From positions 94,090,330-94,154,329 of the forward strand of contig CM049307.1 of assembly GCA_026874595.1 (NCBI GenBank): a stretch of 64,000 bases of DNA, written 5' to 3'. Each line of letters starts with the position of its first letter. The stretch's first letter is position 1. The notes beneath the pieces are model-generated. The model searched no databases, was not told where the DNA came from, and saw only the letters and a program-made list of their open reading frames with translations. Below, one piece after another: positions 26,233 to 38,948 of this stretch. This DNA comes from Sipunculus nudus. Lineage: Eukaryota; Annelida; Sipuncula; Golfingiida; Sipunculidae. The translations under genes and the position numbers were made by a program.

Positions 26233-28813
26233 TATATATGTCTTTTCTCATATTTTATTTATAATGCATTCATGAAATACATGCATATGATTAAACTATA
26301 AATGCAAAGAACGAGCGGTAATGGTTTAAACCTAGGATAAACAGTTCTCTTTCGCTGGTGGTTCTGGTCCCTTGGTTCATATATAGAAGGGCCCTTTAGA
26401 CCTTTCATAGCCTACTTAAGGGAAGACTAGGTTATACAAATGTGTGTAGTTCTATTTTTTTAAACATACCCTGGGTAAAAAAAATAAATATTATTTAATT
26501 ACGGTAATAGTTCCAGTCTAGTATAAACAAATAATATTTAAATCTAACGCAGACTAACCACAAATACTGAAGAGTACCCTGGCCGAAGCTAAGCTGGCGT
26601 GACCACACAGAGGGACTTCCTTCGTCACAGTAAACCACCGGATACCAAACTTATTTCCTGTGAAAATACCAAAGCAAACTAGAAATCCGCATTCTAGGTA
26701 AAACAAGCCTCCCCCATGTGGGGGTGGGATGGCGGATGGTCGTATTGTGGCGTGCACCAACACCGCGTCTGTATATATTTGTTCAGCCAAAGGTCCCAAG
26801 GTTCAATGTGCATATTTGGCAGTACGTGTACATTTGTGAATATTCCTTAATGACGTTTTGAATTCGCGTCATGTGCCGGATCCACACCAAAATCTTATCA
26901 ATTCAAAAAAACATACACACGAAAGGATATGAACGTGTACCCTCCTGTCAGAATCGATTATACAAGTATATAACCTAGGAGAATCATGTTCCTGGCACAC
27001 ACAAGCCTAGTGCCTGCAGGTGCGGTAGACACTGAACCTGGATGACACAAGAATACAAAATAAAAAGAATAAGAAGCGAGTGCTACTCTCCTATCAAGCA
27101 GTGCTAAAAAGAAATTGCCATTTGCAGATGTACATACTATATAAGATTATGAATTATATAAGACGGCATAGAAAAATTTGAGGCGCTTACCTCCACCAAA
27201 ACAAAACTTTAAAAAATATATATTTCAAAAATCATGAACAAGGCAAAAATCACACCTGCAAATCAATTTCATGACAATGCATAAAAAGGTGTTTATTTAC
27301 AGTTGTTAAAGCTGTTGTCTAGCCGTCTGGACAGGAACGCATGCACCGAAAACAGGGTAGATAAACAAGCCTTCATTTCACTGGTCTGATTCTCATATTC
27401 TTCTAGTTAATTAAGTTGTTGTTCCGTTTATTTAATTCACACTCATATAGCAGTCATCATCGTGCTTAACAAATAACATTCTAATTCTTACCATTTTGGA
27501 AATCCGCTGATTGCGATTGTTGTTTCACGAAGGCTGTGTTTGGCAAATTAAATTCTGCCGCAATTTTCTGAAGGACTTCCTGAGAAAGATCCTGTCAAGA
27601 ACAAAAGAACAACTTACAGACTCAACAGACAACATGAATATGTGATGAAAATAGCATATTCTCCAAACGGACTATTTCTTCTCGGATCTGAACACTTGTC
27701 TGTATATTCCCTGAAGTTAGTGGAACCGTTAACATCAGACCAATTATAAGTTATACAGAAATTACAGTGTTTTGAAATACATCATGAAAAACTTCATGTC
27801 AAACCTGTTTAAACTTGTTTATATGAATTTGTCTATGAACGTTTTTCAACGAAAGAAGATTCACATATCCTATACTTTTTAAATAATTCTTTTGCTGAAG
27901 GTAAACGCCTACTCTTTTTAATGCTAGCTTAACTAATTATATGTACAGAATTCATTTCCGGTTTCAAACAGGGCCGTTTCGCACTCTTCCTGTCATTGTA
28001 TATATCCTGGTGTTAACCAAGTCCTGTGAGCCCTGGATGTGTAATCGTATCATTTCTGGGTCATACCACCGAGGAAACCCCGAAAGGCGCACTTCTTTGT
28101 GAGTGAAACACGGCCGTTGGACACTTCCAAATAAGCCTTTATATGTATATTACATATCTATATTGAAAATAAAGTACTCATTTCCGATAACTTTAATACG
28201 ATAAAAATATCGCGATACGTATTGCAATACCCTACGACATATGCATGGCAATATACTGCAATACGAAATTTGTAGGTGATACCAGCCCATACTAAATACT
28301 TTCCCGAGGTGGTTCATTTTCTCTCTTTTACTTGTTGCAAATACTCAGTGCCTCGAATAAGAGTAAATTTAATCATCAATGTTGCATGAAAAGTGAGAGT
28401 GCATGAAAGGTAAATTTCTCGGAATAATCACCCATGACAACCGTTCCCCCCCCCCCCACCCACCCACCCACCCCCGCCAAAAAAAATCCTGGTTCCTGGC
28501 CTGGAGTGGGCAGGGCCCAAATATAAATACCCACGCCTCCATATCACATAACATGATCAGCACATGTGGTTTATTTTAGATAAAAATCAAAACAAATCAA
28601 AGGATTAAATTAAGTTGTTGGCAAACGACCAAGTAGGGAACCTCTTCACATTGTCCTCGCGAATTTTTCATGAATATTTATATGACCCTTTGACCTGTGA
28701 GTACATACCACGTCATGCGGCACCAGCACAACAGCGGCGGGATTCCCCGTGAACGGCTCTCCCGTGAAGGCGTCCACGGTGTAAATATCCAGGACTCCAA
28801 TTTCCGTTGACAT
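18669..28813 (-). CDS. PBLD: PBLD copy 2: phenazine biosynthesis-like domain protein, complete, eight exons
   Basis: Coding exons in transcript order: 28709-28813, 27492-27591, 26559-26657, 25652-25764, 24946-24975, 24130-24406, 20880-20942 and 18669-18781. Borders are GT/AG, phases agree, and the total is 900 nt (299 aa plus TGA), near human PBLD length. Start ATG at 28813. Family landmarks are [68 protein letters not shown] and ARQCSVRGG. PhzF-fold proteins have two similar half-domains and act as isomerases on phenazine-type substrates in bacteria; the animal substrate is not known to me. The loop that should carry the catalytic Glu (NLSETAF in copy 1) reads NLPNTAF, so Asn replaces Glu. 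Exon 5 is a 30-nt in-frame microexon ([10 protein letters not shown]). The gene may be a non-catalytic paralogue. Confidence 0.9.
18782..20666. other. PBLD copy 2 intron 7 (before the SINE)
   Basis: A C-run followed by CA repeats lies at 19091-19117. Otherwise AT-rich with nothing recognised. Confidence 0.5.
20667..20825 (-). mobile_element. SINE copy in PBLD copy 2 intron 7
   Basis: The reverse complement has GTGAGTTCGAATATGAGCCG, GGTCGGCCCCCACCCAGAGT and CGAGTGCGCCTTTCGGGG in family order. The head lacks the A-box. It ends about 55 nt from exon 7. Confidence 0.7.
21170..21300 (+). repeat. Left copy of a direct repeat around a 2.2-kb segment in PBLD copy 2 intron 6
   Basis: Contains ATACCCGTGCTACGCACGG, CAATCCGTACGGTGGTATC and GATACGGAAAATCACACAAA, then CGTTACGCTATTAATATATA. 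Confidence 0.7.
22300..23360. other. GC- and CpG-rich stretch of unknown nature inside PBLD copy 2 intron 6
   Basis: Composition is clearly richer in G+C and CpG than the flanks, notably 22500-22780 and 22910-23300 (CCCGGTCGCGGG, GGCGCCCGCGGGGG). No protein frame is convincing. It sits just inside the direct repeats at 21.17 and 23.39 kb. Confidence 0.4.
23385..23475 (+). repeat. Right copy of the same direct repeat
   Basis: Contains CAATCCGTACGGCGGTATC, GATACGGAAAATCACAAAAA and CCTTACGCTATTAATATATA in the same order and orientation as the copy at 21.17 kb. Confidence 0.7.
23655..23950. repeat. Degenerate short tandem repeat (ATGGCTCTGACAAAAAT / ATCGATACGATT)
   Basis: GGCTCTGACAAAAAT occurs at about 23700, 23867 and 23898, interleaved with ATCGATA-type words roughly every 35-40 nt. 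The units are strongly diverged. Confidence 0.55.
24407..27491. other. PBLD copy 2 introns 2-5
   Basis: Apart from exons 3, 4 and 5 and (TA)n at 26195-26228 I see only AT-rich unique-looking sequence. Confidence 0.5.
24946..24975 (-). CDS. PBLD: 30-nt microexon (exon 5) of PBLD copy 2
   Basis: The minus strand reads CATAG, then a 30-nt exon encoding [10 protein letters not shown], then GTAGGC. It enters and leaves in phase 0 between exon 4 (ending LEQ) and exon 6 (starting VLCCGH). Its position fits the region where human PBLD has extra residues before its ICYSP segment. Skipping it would keep the frame. Confidence 0.65.
28070..28122 (-). mobile_element. SINE tail fragment in PBLD copy 2 intron 1
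   Basis: Only the conserved tail block is present: in reverse complement TTTCACTCACAAAGAAGTGC, then GCCTTTCGGGG. Confidence 0.5.
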
Positions 28814-30744
28814 CTTGTATAAATGCAACGAGTCTTTAGAAAACCGGAATGCTTAAGTTTATGTTCAAGCCACTGTCACTAAATGGGCTTGCGGGCACAG
28901 TGACTTTATTCCAGCTTCGAGATCGGATACATTCAATATTATACGAGCAAAGGTGGAGTGGGCATACTGATTATACCCGGACGTCGACAGTCGGGTGTCG
29001 GTCGCCACGTCGGATTTCGAACTTATGTATCAAACTTGTCGTGTATCGTAAGTTTGTTCAAGATTTCAGAATTTTGCCTATTGGACACGTGGTTGTATTT
29101 GCATAATATCTATAAAAGTCGTAAATTCTGGGCCTCTTTTAGACAATTTTAAAAGTAAATTCTAATATAACACGTTTTTACCAAAAAGTTAAGTCTTCGG
29201 CACATTGGCCTGCGACATCAAGACTTCCAGGTTTTAGTCAGTGCAAACTCCCGGCCTGGTGCTGTACATGTATTCTCGTGCCGTGCGAAGTACACTATTT
29301 ATCACGACTGTCTTACATTTATTGTAGTTATATCGGTTTGTGTATGTTCAACCGATGAAGAGAGATCAAAAGGTGAATGATAACATTTTCTTACTGTTAA
29401 GTTGTTATCATTTTGATGTACGTAGCCTTAACCAGTGTTTTTCCGTCAGTGTTTTCTTCAACCTGTACACATACGGATGTCATCAGTCATGCTAATGATA
29501 AACCCTGCCGTTGTTTCCGCACACCTTAAATCTCATGTGCGTACAGGAGCGGCCTCGAACTGCCACTGACCATTACCTCGCTAACGGATACATGACAGAA
29601 TTTACTTTCCATATATAACATCTACTAAAGTTCTGAAGACTGCATTGACCTCTTTTGTACAACTTTAAATAATTTCTAAAAGTATGCCTTTTTTGCTTTA
29701 CCTGACACTTCTTTGCGTCTATAGTCAAACAAAGAAAAGAAAATCCTGGTTCGAATAGTGTAAAGCCAAATTTACCCCTCTTAAGCAGTCTAAAACAAAA
29801 TGTTTTTGATTGGCCACAGACTAATTAATATTTAACTGACTCTCTCTCTCTCTCTCTCTCTGTCAAATTTGTTTAAGATTATGCTAAACATACATAAAAA
29901 TCAAACAATGATTTTTTAAAGACCAGCTGGCATTATGGCAAGGGCCAACCAGAGAGAACAAAGGTGAGACTTCGGGTCATGTGAATAAACAGAAACTCTT
30001 GACATAACCACAAAGATCAACGTCACAGTGATTCAAACGCAACACTCCCAAGGGCGTAGCCAGGTGGTGCCGAAGAGGGCCATGCACCCCCCCCCCCCCC
30101 CTCATGGAAAATACATTGCATGGACGATCCATCTAAATGGCTTATTCCACACTGTCTGAAAAATGCCCTACCATAATTCTCTCGATTTGTCGAATTTTTT
30201 AATCGAGGCTCAGTTTATTTTCACATGGTGGCGCCACTTGTTGCGCTTGGTCGTGACAATTTATTTCCACAATAGCAAGCACAATAACAACTCCTATAGA
30301 GCCAAACCAGGGATGGATTCCGGGTCGAAATATAATATTATAGACCCCTATAATATATAACATCATATATAGGTCATAATGAGAAAGCAGAACTTGATAG
30401 GTACACTGATCAAAAGGGCCTCTTCCGATACATGATGTCTGTTAACGAAAGATAGTTCCTTGAACCTTTAAAAAACACAGGCTGGAAAACGTCGATCCCT
30501 GCGCACACTTTTCGTTTGTTTATACCAATGTGTTTATAACGTTATTGGCCCTCCAAAATAATCTAAACAATTCAGTAAGGACATCCGTCAGTAATTCAAA
30601 AGAACCAGAGTTGTGCAAGGGGCGTTTTGCAACAAGTGACCTGACAACTTCCCCTTCCCCAAATCCCCTTAGATTTCGAAGATTTTTTTTTTGTTTGTCA
30701 ACATTGATGCATAGACCGTGTTGCTAACAGCGTGAAGATAATCA

Positions 30745-30779
<35 letters not shown>

Positions 30780-31695
30780 ATATATATAATATATATATAT
30801 AATATATAAACGTTATAAGAACGTTTCCTACCTACACATAACTTCTACTGAAAAGGTAGATGTATAGCTGACTTCACGAAAAGCGGCCTTTTGATTTTTT
30901 TTATTCCGTTTAGTTAATCTGCAGTTAATCATTAAGTGATGTTCATGTCACCGGCGCCAATGGTTTTATGCCGGCTGTTAATACAGGTATACCTCTATAT
31001 ATAAGGTTCCAGCCTAAGAATGCCACGAATAATGATCAATCTTGTTTAATAACAGAACACATAGAAGGACACAAAATGTGGATCAATATTCATTTTAATC
31101 TCTATATTCTAATTACAATATGCTATATTCTAATTATAATCTTGACGACATACCTGTACGGTTTCTTTCATTTCTCTGACACACACATAGATCTACTATA
31201 TCTTAAGCAAGCCGAAACGCAACAAGAATATTTGCTAAACTCTGTAATGTTTCTGACTGTATGTACATTAAATAGCTGAAGAACATTTTAAACGATTTTA
31301 TTGAATTTCTATTAACATGTTCGTGCTGTAAATACACATTTATGATAAGTAATAAATTCTTGAGTCGATGCATGGGAGAAAAAATCAACAAAGTGTGACC
31401 CAGTGTGTAGACTGTGTTGTTTTTTGGCCCCGCCGCCAGGCCGCAGCACGCAAGTAAAAGCTCTTTGCTTTAAATGATGCGAGAAATATAGCAGAATGAC
31501 AGCATTAGACGCAAACCAATTAACCGTGTGGTTAACAGAGAGTCTGTACACGAATATCAGATACTCTACATACCTGATTCTTGTTATATACGTATTACCG
31601 CTCCTGGATTGCTGACTTTCAAGACACTTTCTAATTTACCTCACTGTTATTACAATATACAGAGAAAGTCACACATTCCTTAAATGTATATTTGT
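28814..31695. other. Intergenic between PBLD copy 2 and tektin-3
   Basis: Contains (CT)n at 29840-29862, a repeat remnant with GGGCGTAGCCAGGTGG and a C-run at 30050-30102, and TA/AT runs at 30743-30808. No gene recognised. Confidence 0.55.
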
Positions 31696-32507
31696 TTAAT
31701 ATGATGATACTCTCGGAGACATGGGGAAGGTCTTCCTGAGGCCCATACACTTCTCTCTGTCAATGAAGAGACTGTTGTTCTTGACGGACAGGTCTTGTTC
31801 CAGGGACGACTTGGTCCTCAGTAGCTGCTGCAGCGCCCCCTCGGCTTCTCTCAGCTTTGAATTCAAGTTCTCCACCGTCGACTCGATCTCGCTCACCTCA
31901 GTCACCAATCTACAAAGTTTAACTAACCAATTTAACCATTGGTAGTGTTACCTCCGGAGAGGAGGGTTATGTTATCGTTTGTGTTTGACTGACGCCTCTG
32001 TTCATACTTAAAACTAGTTTTCTGAATCCTGGTCCAAGGAAGAATTTGTTTGTCCTTTTGTTGGTATGAATATTCAGTAAGCAAATTTATCAAAGGAAAA
32101 TGACCTTGAACAAAACTGGTGCTTATCCCTCTCATCATATGCAACTCATAAATAATCAAAGGCCAGTAAATAAAGTGAAACCTTAACTTTACGACCAACA
32201 ACAGGACCTCGATAAAATTGTCGAGGTGATCGTCTAAGGGAGGTCTGATATAAAGAACAAACAAGATTGACACAGTGGAGGGGTGTTCTTTATTTTCAAT
32301 TGGTCACTAAACAGAGTTGTTCATTAGGCAATGTTTAACTGTATTAGATTCATAGTGTAAAGAATATGGAGACCTTTTAATAGACACAGAAAAAAAAGTA
32401 GAAGATAGACAAACACACAGACAGAAAACATTTAATCTTTCTCAACCTAAACACACTAAATACGTTGTAGACAGATAACTTGATTTGTACCAAGCATGCT
32501 ACATTGA

Positions 32508-32593
<86 letters not shown>

Positions 32594-35500
32594 TGTGTAG
32601 GTGTCTTTGTTAATAACTAACCTTTGCTGTACGGGGTCTCGACACATCTCCACGTTGGGACGTCCAGCTCGTGTTGACAGACGGGTCTGAGCTACTTTCA
32701 TTGGCGCCTCCTTATCTTGTGTAGTCTTCTTCAACAGCTCTATGTTACGCTCAGCATCAAAGATCTCTTGTAATACCTGAACAAATAACATGAATAAACG
32801 TTACTTATATTAAAGTTTCTAAAGTGTGTACTTTAGTTTTAGTTTTAAGGTTGGACATAAATTTCACTAATTAGTTCAAGCCTTGGGCTGTCCATTTGTC
32901 TGTGTGTTTGGATGTTTCACTGTGTGCATATTTAGATCCGATCAAAGTCATCCAGCTGTTGAAGTGTTTTGTGACGAAAGGATAGATACGGCACGATTCA
33001 GACTATAGGAAAAGAAAAGGTGACGAAACTGAGAGTGAACAGTTAAAGTGTGAAAAGTGAAAACCTTTCTCTTACCACCTCAGCTTGGGGAAAATGTTTT
33101 TAAGTGTAAATTGTTAGCGAATATATTATTTGTAGATTATTATGCGCGTCCCCCTGGGCTTGTCTCCCTTTCATAGCATTTTTATTGAAACTTCAGGTTA
33201 TTCCCCTTGAAGAAAAATGCCAAATTCCCCAACTAACATTTGACAAAGCATCGGTTAATTACGTTGGGCTGTCCATTTGTCTATGTGTTTGGATGTTTCA
33301 CTGTGTGCATATTTAGATCTGAGTCATCCAGCAGTCGAAGTGTTTTGTGACGAAAGGAAAGCTACTGCTCCAAGATGTGATCGACGGGTGCAAATTTAAC
33401 GTAATATGCCGTATTTATAAATAAATTAACTATAGTAATTGAGGAAAACATATTTTTAAAGAATATTTATGTAGACATCAGTTTAACTGAGATCTAGAAT
33501 TTGTTATCAAGGGTAGTTTTCAAGGGGTTGACGTCACTTCAGTACGCATTTAATAACTGGAAGCTCTTAAAAATCTGTACAAGCTCGTTTTTTAATAGAT
33601 GGAATTGTGTATAAGTGAAGGGCTCAGTTTATCCAAATTCTAAAGGAATTACTTTTCGTTAGCCAAATGCCTTAAAGGATAATGGTTACAATAAATGTAA
33701 CGTAAATATCCTTGGATTAATGATGAATTTCTGTACTTCGAAGAAAAAAATCATTTTTCAGTACCAATACCTGGATAAATATATATAACGTAAGTATTTT
33801 CTTTAACCGTCTGTGCAGCTCTCTCACAAAGAGGGCCTGCAACAAGTGCTGACACCTTGCGGGGGAAATTGATACTAACACTGACCGCAAACAGAGTCAG
33901 TTCTTCTTGAGACGATAAAGGTTGAGAATTTGCAAAGGTGTGTGCTAGAGTACTCTCTAGTATAAAGTATGAAGTACAAAGCTTTAAACGCTTTTAGAAC
34001 AGTTTGTTCATAAACAGTCAAAAGTAAGAATATTATTATTATTAGAAAATGATATGCTACTAACCTGTGACAGGTGGTTCTGGAGGTTTTGTTTGGCGTC
34101 CATGCCCTCTTTGATCCTGTCAGTGAAGGCATTGTTGACCGTGTTCCACTGGCTGATCATGGCGGCCGCACACTTGTTGAGGAGGGATTCGATCTTGTTA
34201 CGGTTACCTCGTGAGGCTGCCCGCTCTCTCTGTGAACGCTGGATGTTTTCATTGCTGAATTTGGCCCATGTCTCTGGCACGGTGATCCTTTAGTTATATA
34301 TTTCGATAACAGATCTATATATTTACTGGATATTATATTTGTTATACAAATAGACACATAAAATTTGCACAGATGTGTTTTCATTTATTAGGTATGAATG
34401 ACCGCTATTATTATGATGACAATAAAATACTTCATCTTTTAATCTCTCTTCTCAATTCCTGTCATAATAGTGTTGTTGTTGCTGATGTTACTACTTCTAC
34501 TACAATTAGTATCATGATCACCATCATTTTTAATTTATTATTATTATTACTATTTTTATTATTATTATTATAACTTGAATTCCTTAATTCTTTTCCTTCG
34601 AATTAACATGTTTATTAAAGGAAATTAAAGGAGTTTAAACTCATGAATAAACCACCAGTTTAATATAACTCTCAACATGAATAGATATATAATGAGTTTT
34701 AATTGCTATTTTCCACGCAGTGTGACGTATGTGCCTATGGCATCGCGTGATTGCGTGTGTGTATGTGTAATAGATAATATCCTTACGTGTTGTCTATTCG
34801 CTGGACGCCATCTTGGTACCTGAGACCACGTGACGTGTCTCTAAGCTGATGGCAGGCGTTGTCCAAGTTCATGGCTGTAAATTTGTCGGTACTGTCTTTC
34901 TCAAGTTCATGGTGGGCGGCACGATTCAGACTATAGGAAAGGAAAACGAATTATAAATCATGTATTCTTTTTAGCACCCTTTCATAGAACAGAAAACCCT
35001 AATTTTAAGACAGAAATTTGTGAAACGAATTCTATTGAAAACAGCATATGACAGAACGGTTCTTGTAAATGCAACATGTCTAAAAAAAGTTTATTTTTGA
35101 GCAACAGCAATATTAAATTAATTCATATAGCATCATTAGGTGACGAAACTGAGAGTGAACAGTTAAAGTGTGAAAAGTGAAAACCTTTCTCTTACCACCT
35201 CAGCTCGTGGAAAATGTCTTAAAGTGTAATTGTTAGCGAATATATTATTTGTAGATTATTTGGGTAAATTCGCGTCCTTCTGGTCTCCCTTTCACAACAT
35301 TTTTATTGAAACTTCAGGTTATTCCCCTTGAAGAAAAATGCCACATTCCTCAACTGACATTTAACAAAGTATTGGTTAATTACATAGATGTCAGAAATGA
35401 TTGACACATGAGGATTTGATTCAAGACTTTAAGTGAGAAACTGTTTATCTCAGTTGCTGGACCCTTGTTTATTGTCACCAAAATGTTAATTATTCCTCCA

Positions 35501-36808
35501 TGTCGCCATTGATTGGAACAAGTCATGGAAGACCTGTAAGTTGGAAATGTTGTAATTTGAAAATCAAACGACAGATGGCAGCAAGTGCGATTTCAACCAT
35601 TGCCAAACCTGATTCTCAGGGACACTGACACCAATGAACATTTTGATACACACGGTCATCTAGTAGCTAAACATTGTTATAAGCTTAAGGAAATACAGCT
35701 ATATTTAATGATTGACTCACGCAAGCTGGTAGTTGGAGTCCTGTAATAGTTTCCTCATTTCTTCCTGACAAGTCTTGAGCGTCTCCACCTCCTGGTGAAA
35801 TGAGTAAGATGAAAAATATGGTTAAAGTGATGAACGGGACTCGGAAATATAAAAAGAGATATGGGAAATTATAAGCAAAACTTATTCATATCTCCCAAGC
35901 ACGACTGCTACCCTCAAAAAGAGCAATATTTGTAATATTATATCAATTTTTGTGAGATATAATTGTGGTATTTCGTAAAATGATTGGCAAAAACATGTTA
36001 GACGATTTATCGGATGACAGTTAAATGAGTGTTCACTGTATTAAGAAAGGCATATCTTAATGTGAATGCATACAAGGTTTATGGGTAAATGTGTTTTATA
36101 TACCTTGATAAGCTGTTTCTCCACGTTGTCATGCACAAGGTCAATTCCTTGTCTTTTCTCTCTGTTGGTCAGACATTCTTGGGCGATTTGTAGAGGCCTT
36201 TCAGTGTCTGCCAAAGCCTTCTCCAGAACACCCTTAGAGCGCTTCAGAGAGTCTGTTTCAGTAACCATGTTGTCTATCTCATTATTGACCTCCTTCTTCC
36301 AAAACTGGATATCATCAAGCCGTTCTCTGAGCTTTTTACTGACGTCATTCTGTGTTTTCTTCGTCTTATCATCTGCGTCTCGACAAAGACGCGCGGTTTC
36401 AGAACGCACGAGCTGTGAACCACTACGCACGCGATCAGAAGCCAAAAAGTTACTCTGGTTTGAGGAAACCCAGTCGTTAGGTGTATATCTTGTATTGAGC
36501 GCGTTTCGTGTGGCTGGAAACACAGTTGGTACCTTAACAGAATCCAGTTGGCTTAGCTGGTTTTTCATAGACTGTGTTTCTGATATCTTCACATTGGAAG
36601 GGGTGGCTGGCCCAGGCTTGTCTGTTGGATAGTAGGTATTCGACCTCAACGGCGCGTTACCGAGGGACTGCTCCCGTGCGGAGGTGTCGTAAGCTTTGTA
36701 GGATGACTGCGCAGTGCTCACGGGCAACCGGAAGTTGGTTCCCGTGCCGCTGCCTGTGCGTGGATATGTCGTGTAAGTGGCGTTCTTTGTCTGTCCAAGG
36801 TACTCCAT
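31696..36808 (-). CDS. TEKT3: Tektin-3, complete, six coding exons
   Basis: Coding exons in transcript order: 36104-36808, 35721-35791, 34787-34930, 34065-34287, 32622-32776 and 31696-31909. Borders are GT/AG, phases agree, and the total is about 503 codons, close to vertebrate TEKT3. The start is the ATG at 36808 (MEYLGQTKNATY); a methionine 30 nt further up lies before a splice acceptor (CTTCCAG, exon end 36821) and is not used. Diagnostic stretches are RYTPNDW, FWKKEVNNEIDNM, REKRQGIDLVHD, VPETWAKFSNENIQRSQRER and the tektin nonapeptide RPNVEMCRD in exon 5. Tektins are coiled-coil filament proteins of ciliary and flagellar doublet microtubules; TEKT3 is associated with sperm flagella. The N-terminal proline/serine-rich stretch fits tektin-3 better than tektins 1, 2 or 4. 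A candidate RFX-type element lies upstream of the 5' untranslated exon. Confidence 0.93.
32510..32589. repeat. (CT)n microsatellite, ~80 bp, in tektin-3 intron 5
   Basis: Uninterrupted CT dinucleotides. In the transcript this is a GA tract beginning about 31 nt after the exon 5 donor. Confidence 0.98.
32885..33361 (-). repeat. Ectopic copy of the tektin-3 intron 2/exon 3 junction, flanked by 95-bp direct repeats
   Basis: 32995-33266 repeats two stretches of the real locus. One is about 34915-34940, including CCTATAG and the first 14-16 nt of exon 3. The other is 35139-35390 of intron 2. The roughly 200 nt between them is missing. Direct repeats beginning GGGCTGTCCATTTGTCT lie on each side (32885-32985, 33267-33361). 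The whole sits in intron 4. Confidence 0.8.
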
Positions 36809-36821
36809 GATACAAGGGAAT

Positions 36822-38948
36822 CTGGAAGACAACATGTGTATAATCGGATATTATATTATGTACATTTATCTTGCCACATCGAAATATGTACAAGATGCTT
36901 TGTTAATTCCCATTTAACTGTTCAATATTTTCGTAATTGCAGTTTGAGAAAACTAAAACGTTTGATTATCAACGTCACAGGTTTTTCATTTTTTTTTAAC
37001 TTATAAACATATGTTTTAATTATAATTTCTAACAAATACATGCGCTTAAAACTAACTGTAGCTTAAATTGTATGAAGTGATATTTATAACTGAGAGTTAT
37101 AGGTTGCTGATACACGTAATATAAATTAAATGTAAGCTACGAAATGTGGTATTCGTTATAACCAGCTTAAGAGACAGTGAGGTCATGATTTCCAGTCAGA
37201 CTGCAGCTAACCATCCTGAAAGTCGAGACCTGTGATAGACTAATCTGTTCGCACTGGCTGCTGAATAAAATTATAATGTTTGAGGTATCCATACAATATA
37301 TACTTTTATTACCAGTCTTCTTGATTTCAGATTTTGCATCACTACGCAGGAGGCTTCGTTACAATCTGTCGAGAAGACATTAAAATGAATGTCTTGGGTT
37401 CGGTGGAGGTTGCAATATTTTGCCTTTGAGAATTTTGTAGGGGTGCGAATCGAAGACCTTAGGGTCCGTACGCTATTGCCTACGCCCTACTCTATCCAGA
37501 GATGGGAATGTTAATTAGAAGATCATTATTAAAATTGGACCTGAATAGGACTATATGGATTCTGAGGATGGCATTTCCAGTCAAACCACAGTCATTATGT
37601 TTAAGCATTATGCTAGTTTGACACTAACTGGGAATAGGTTTGTAAACACTAAGATACATACCACCTAATTTTTTTTTTTTTTGGGGGGGGGGGGTTTATA
37701 TCACAGTTGAGCTGTACAAAAGGAGACGAAATCCATGCATTATAAGTTTAAGATTAATGCCACATAATAAATTGCAGTTGCAGTTATAGCTTGACCAGCA
37801 AGCTACTTAGCAAGGGACACCTAATACATCCCCGCCGGTCGTGTACAGGTCACTGGGGTGATATGTATCACAGTGACGTAGTTTGCACGCATTATACATC
37901 ACACAGGGCTATTGATGAAAACGTCACCGCATGCAGCGGCAGCAAATACAAATTAGTCCCTATGAAAATATTACATAATTAATACCAGGTTATTAAAATA
38001 TCATCGGTTTAACGAATTCAGAAATGAGACATGTACTAGTTTACTTAATTAATTTAACGAACTCTGACTGGCCACCCAAGTTAAAACCGAACATTTGGGC
38101 TTATCGTGGTATACGGTTTGATAATATAATAAACGTATCATACCTATCAATGACAGTAACTTTTCCTTATAATCAATATGGACAATGATCCCCTTCTCTT
38201 CTGGCTAACTGTTACGTATACATAACCTGGATCACATGACATTTCTTAAAGCTCAGTGTCTTATTTGCACACGTGCAGACATCGTATCGTTATGAAATGA
38301 TAGGCGCTTTATTTAATAAATTCCACACTTAATTCCCAAACCGGAATTATCATATAAAAAATATTAAAAGCGCATGAGATCTGTTTCCTTAATCGTTATT
38401 TCTCAATAAGGGAAACTAACTGCATATAAAGAGTAAGAATTCACCAGTTTTTAGGAGAAACGACTATTTTGAAAAGTAACATTTTCTTCTTTCTTTACAT
38501 AACGTTATGTACAGATTTCTGATGAATAAAAAATACGTGTTACAAATTTTGAATACTTAATTTTTTTCAAAAATTTAAAACATGAAAGAAAAATGATAGA
38601 AGAATAAATAAATATTTGTCTGCAGATAGTTATATTTTTTTTATATTCTTTACCCTGGGTTTAGGAACAACTTTAAGGAAATACATATGAACTTTAAATT
38701 ACATATACTTTGTCAGGTCAAAACTGGAATTTATCTTAGATGTAGGTTTTCCTGAGTTAGAGGTCAAAACATTAATGATACCTTTACATGACGCCCTAAG
38801 TGTTTAATTCAGATTTCTTTCGTATATGTTCATGACTTTCAATTCTAGTTTTCTATGTTTGTGACATATCTAATGAAAAAGTATGCTACTGTAGAAATAG
38901 TTTTCATTTCTCAGCATGGAAAGACAATTCAACCATTGAAGGTTTTAC
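36822..38948. other. Probable 5' intron of tektin-3
   Basis: AT-rich, with a T-run/G-run at 37670-37694. No coding frame recognised. Confidence 0.45.

Noticed and set aside
28811-28828. Earlier start for PBLD copy 2 (LHLYK before MSTEI)
   Set aside because: The codon there is TTG, not ATG; the ATG at 28813 fits the family N-terminus.
36066-36632. 188-codon plus-strand open frame
   Set aside because: Exactly antisense to tektin-3 exon 1; explained by the codon usage of the real exon.
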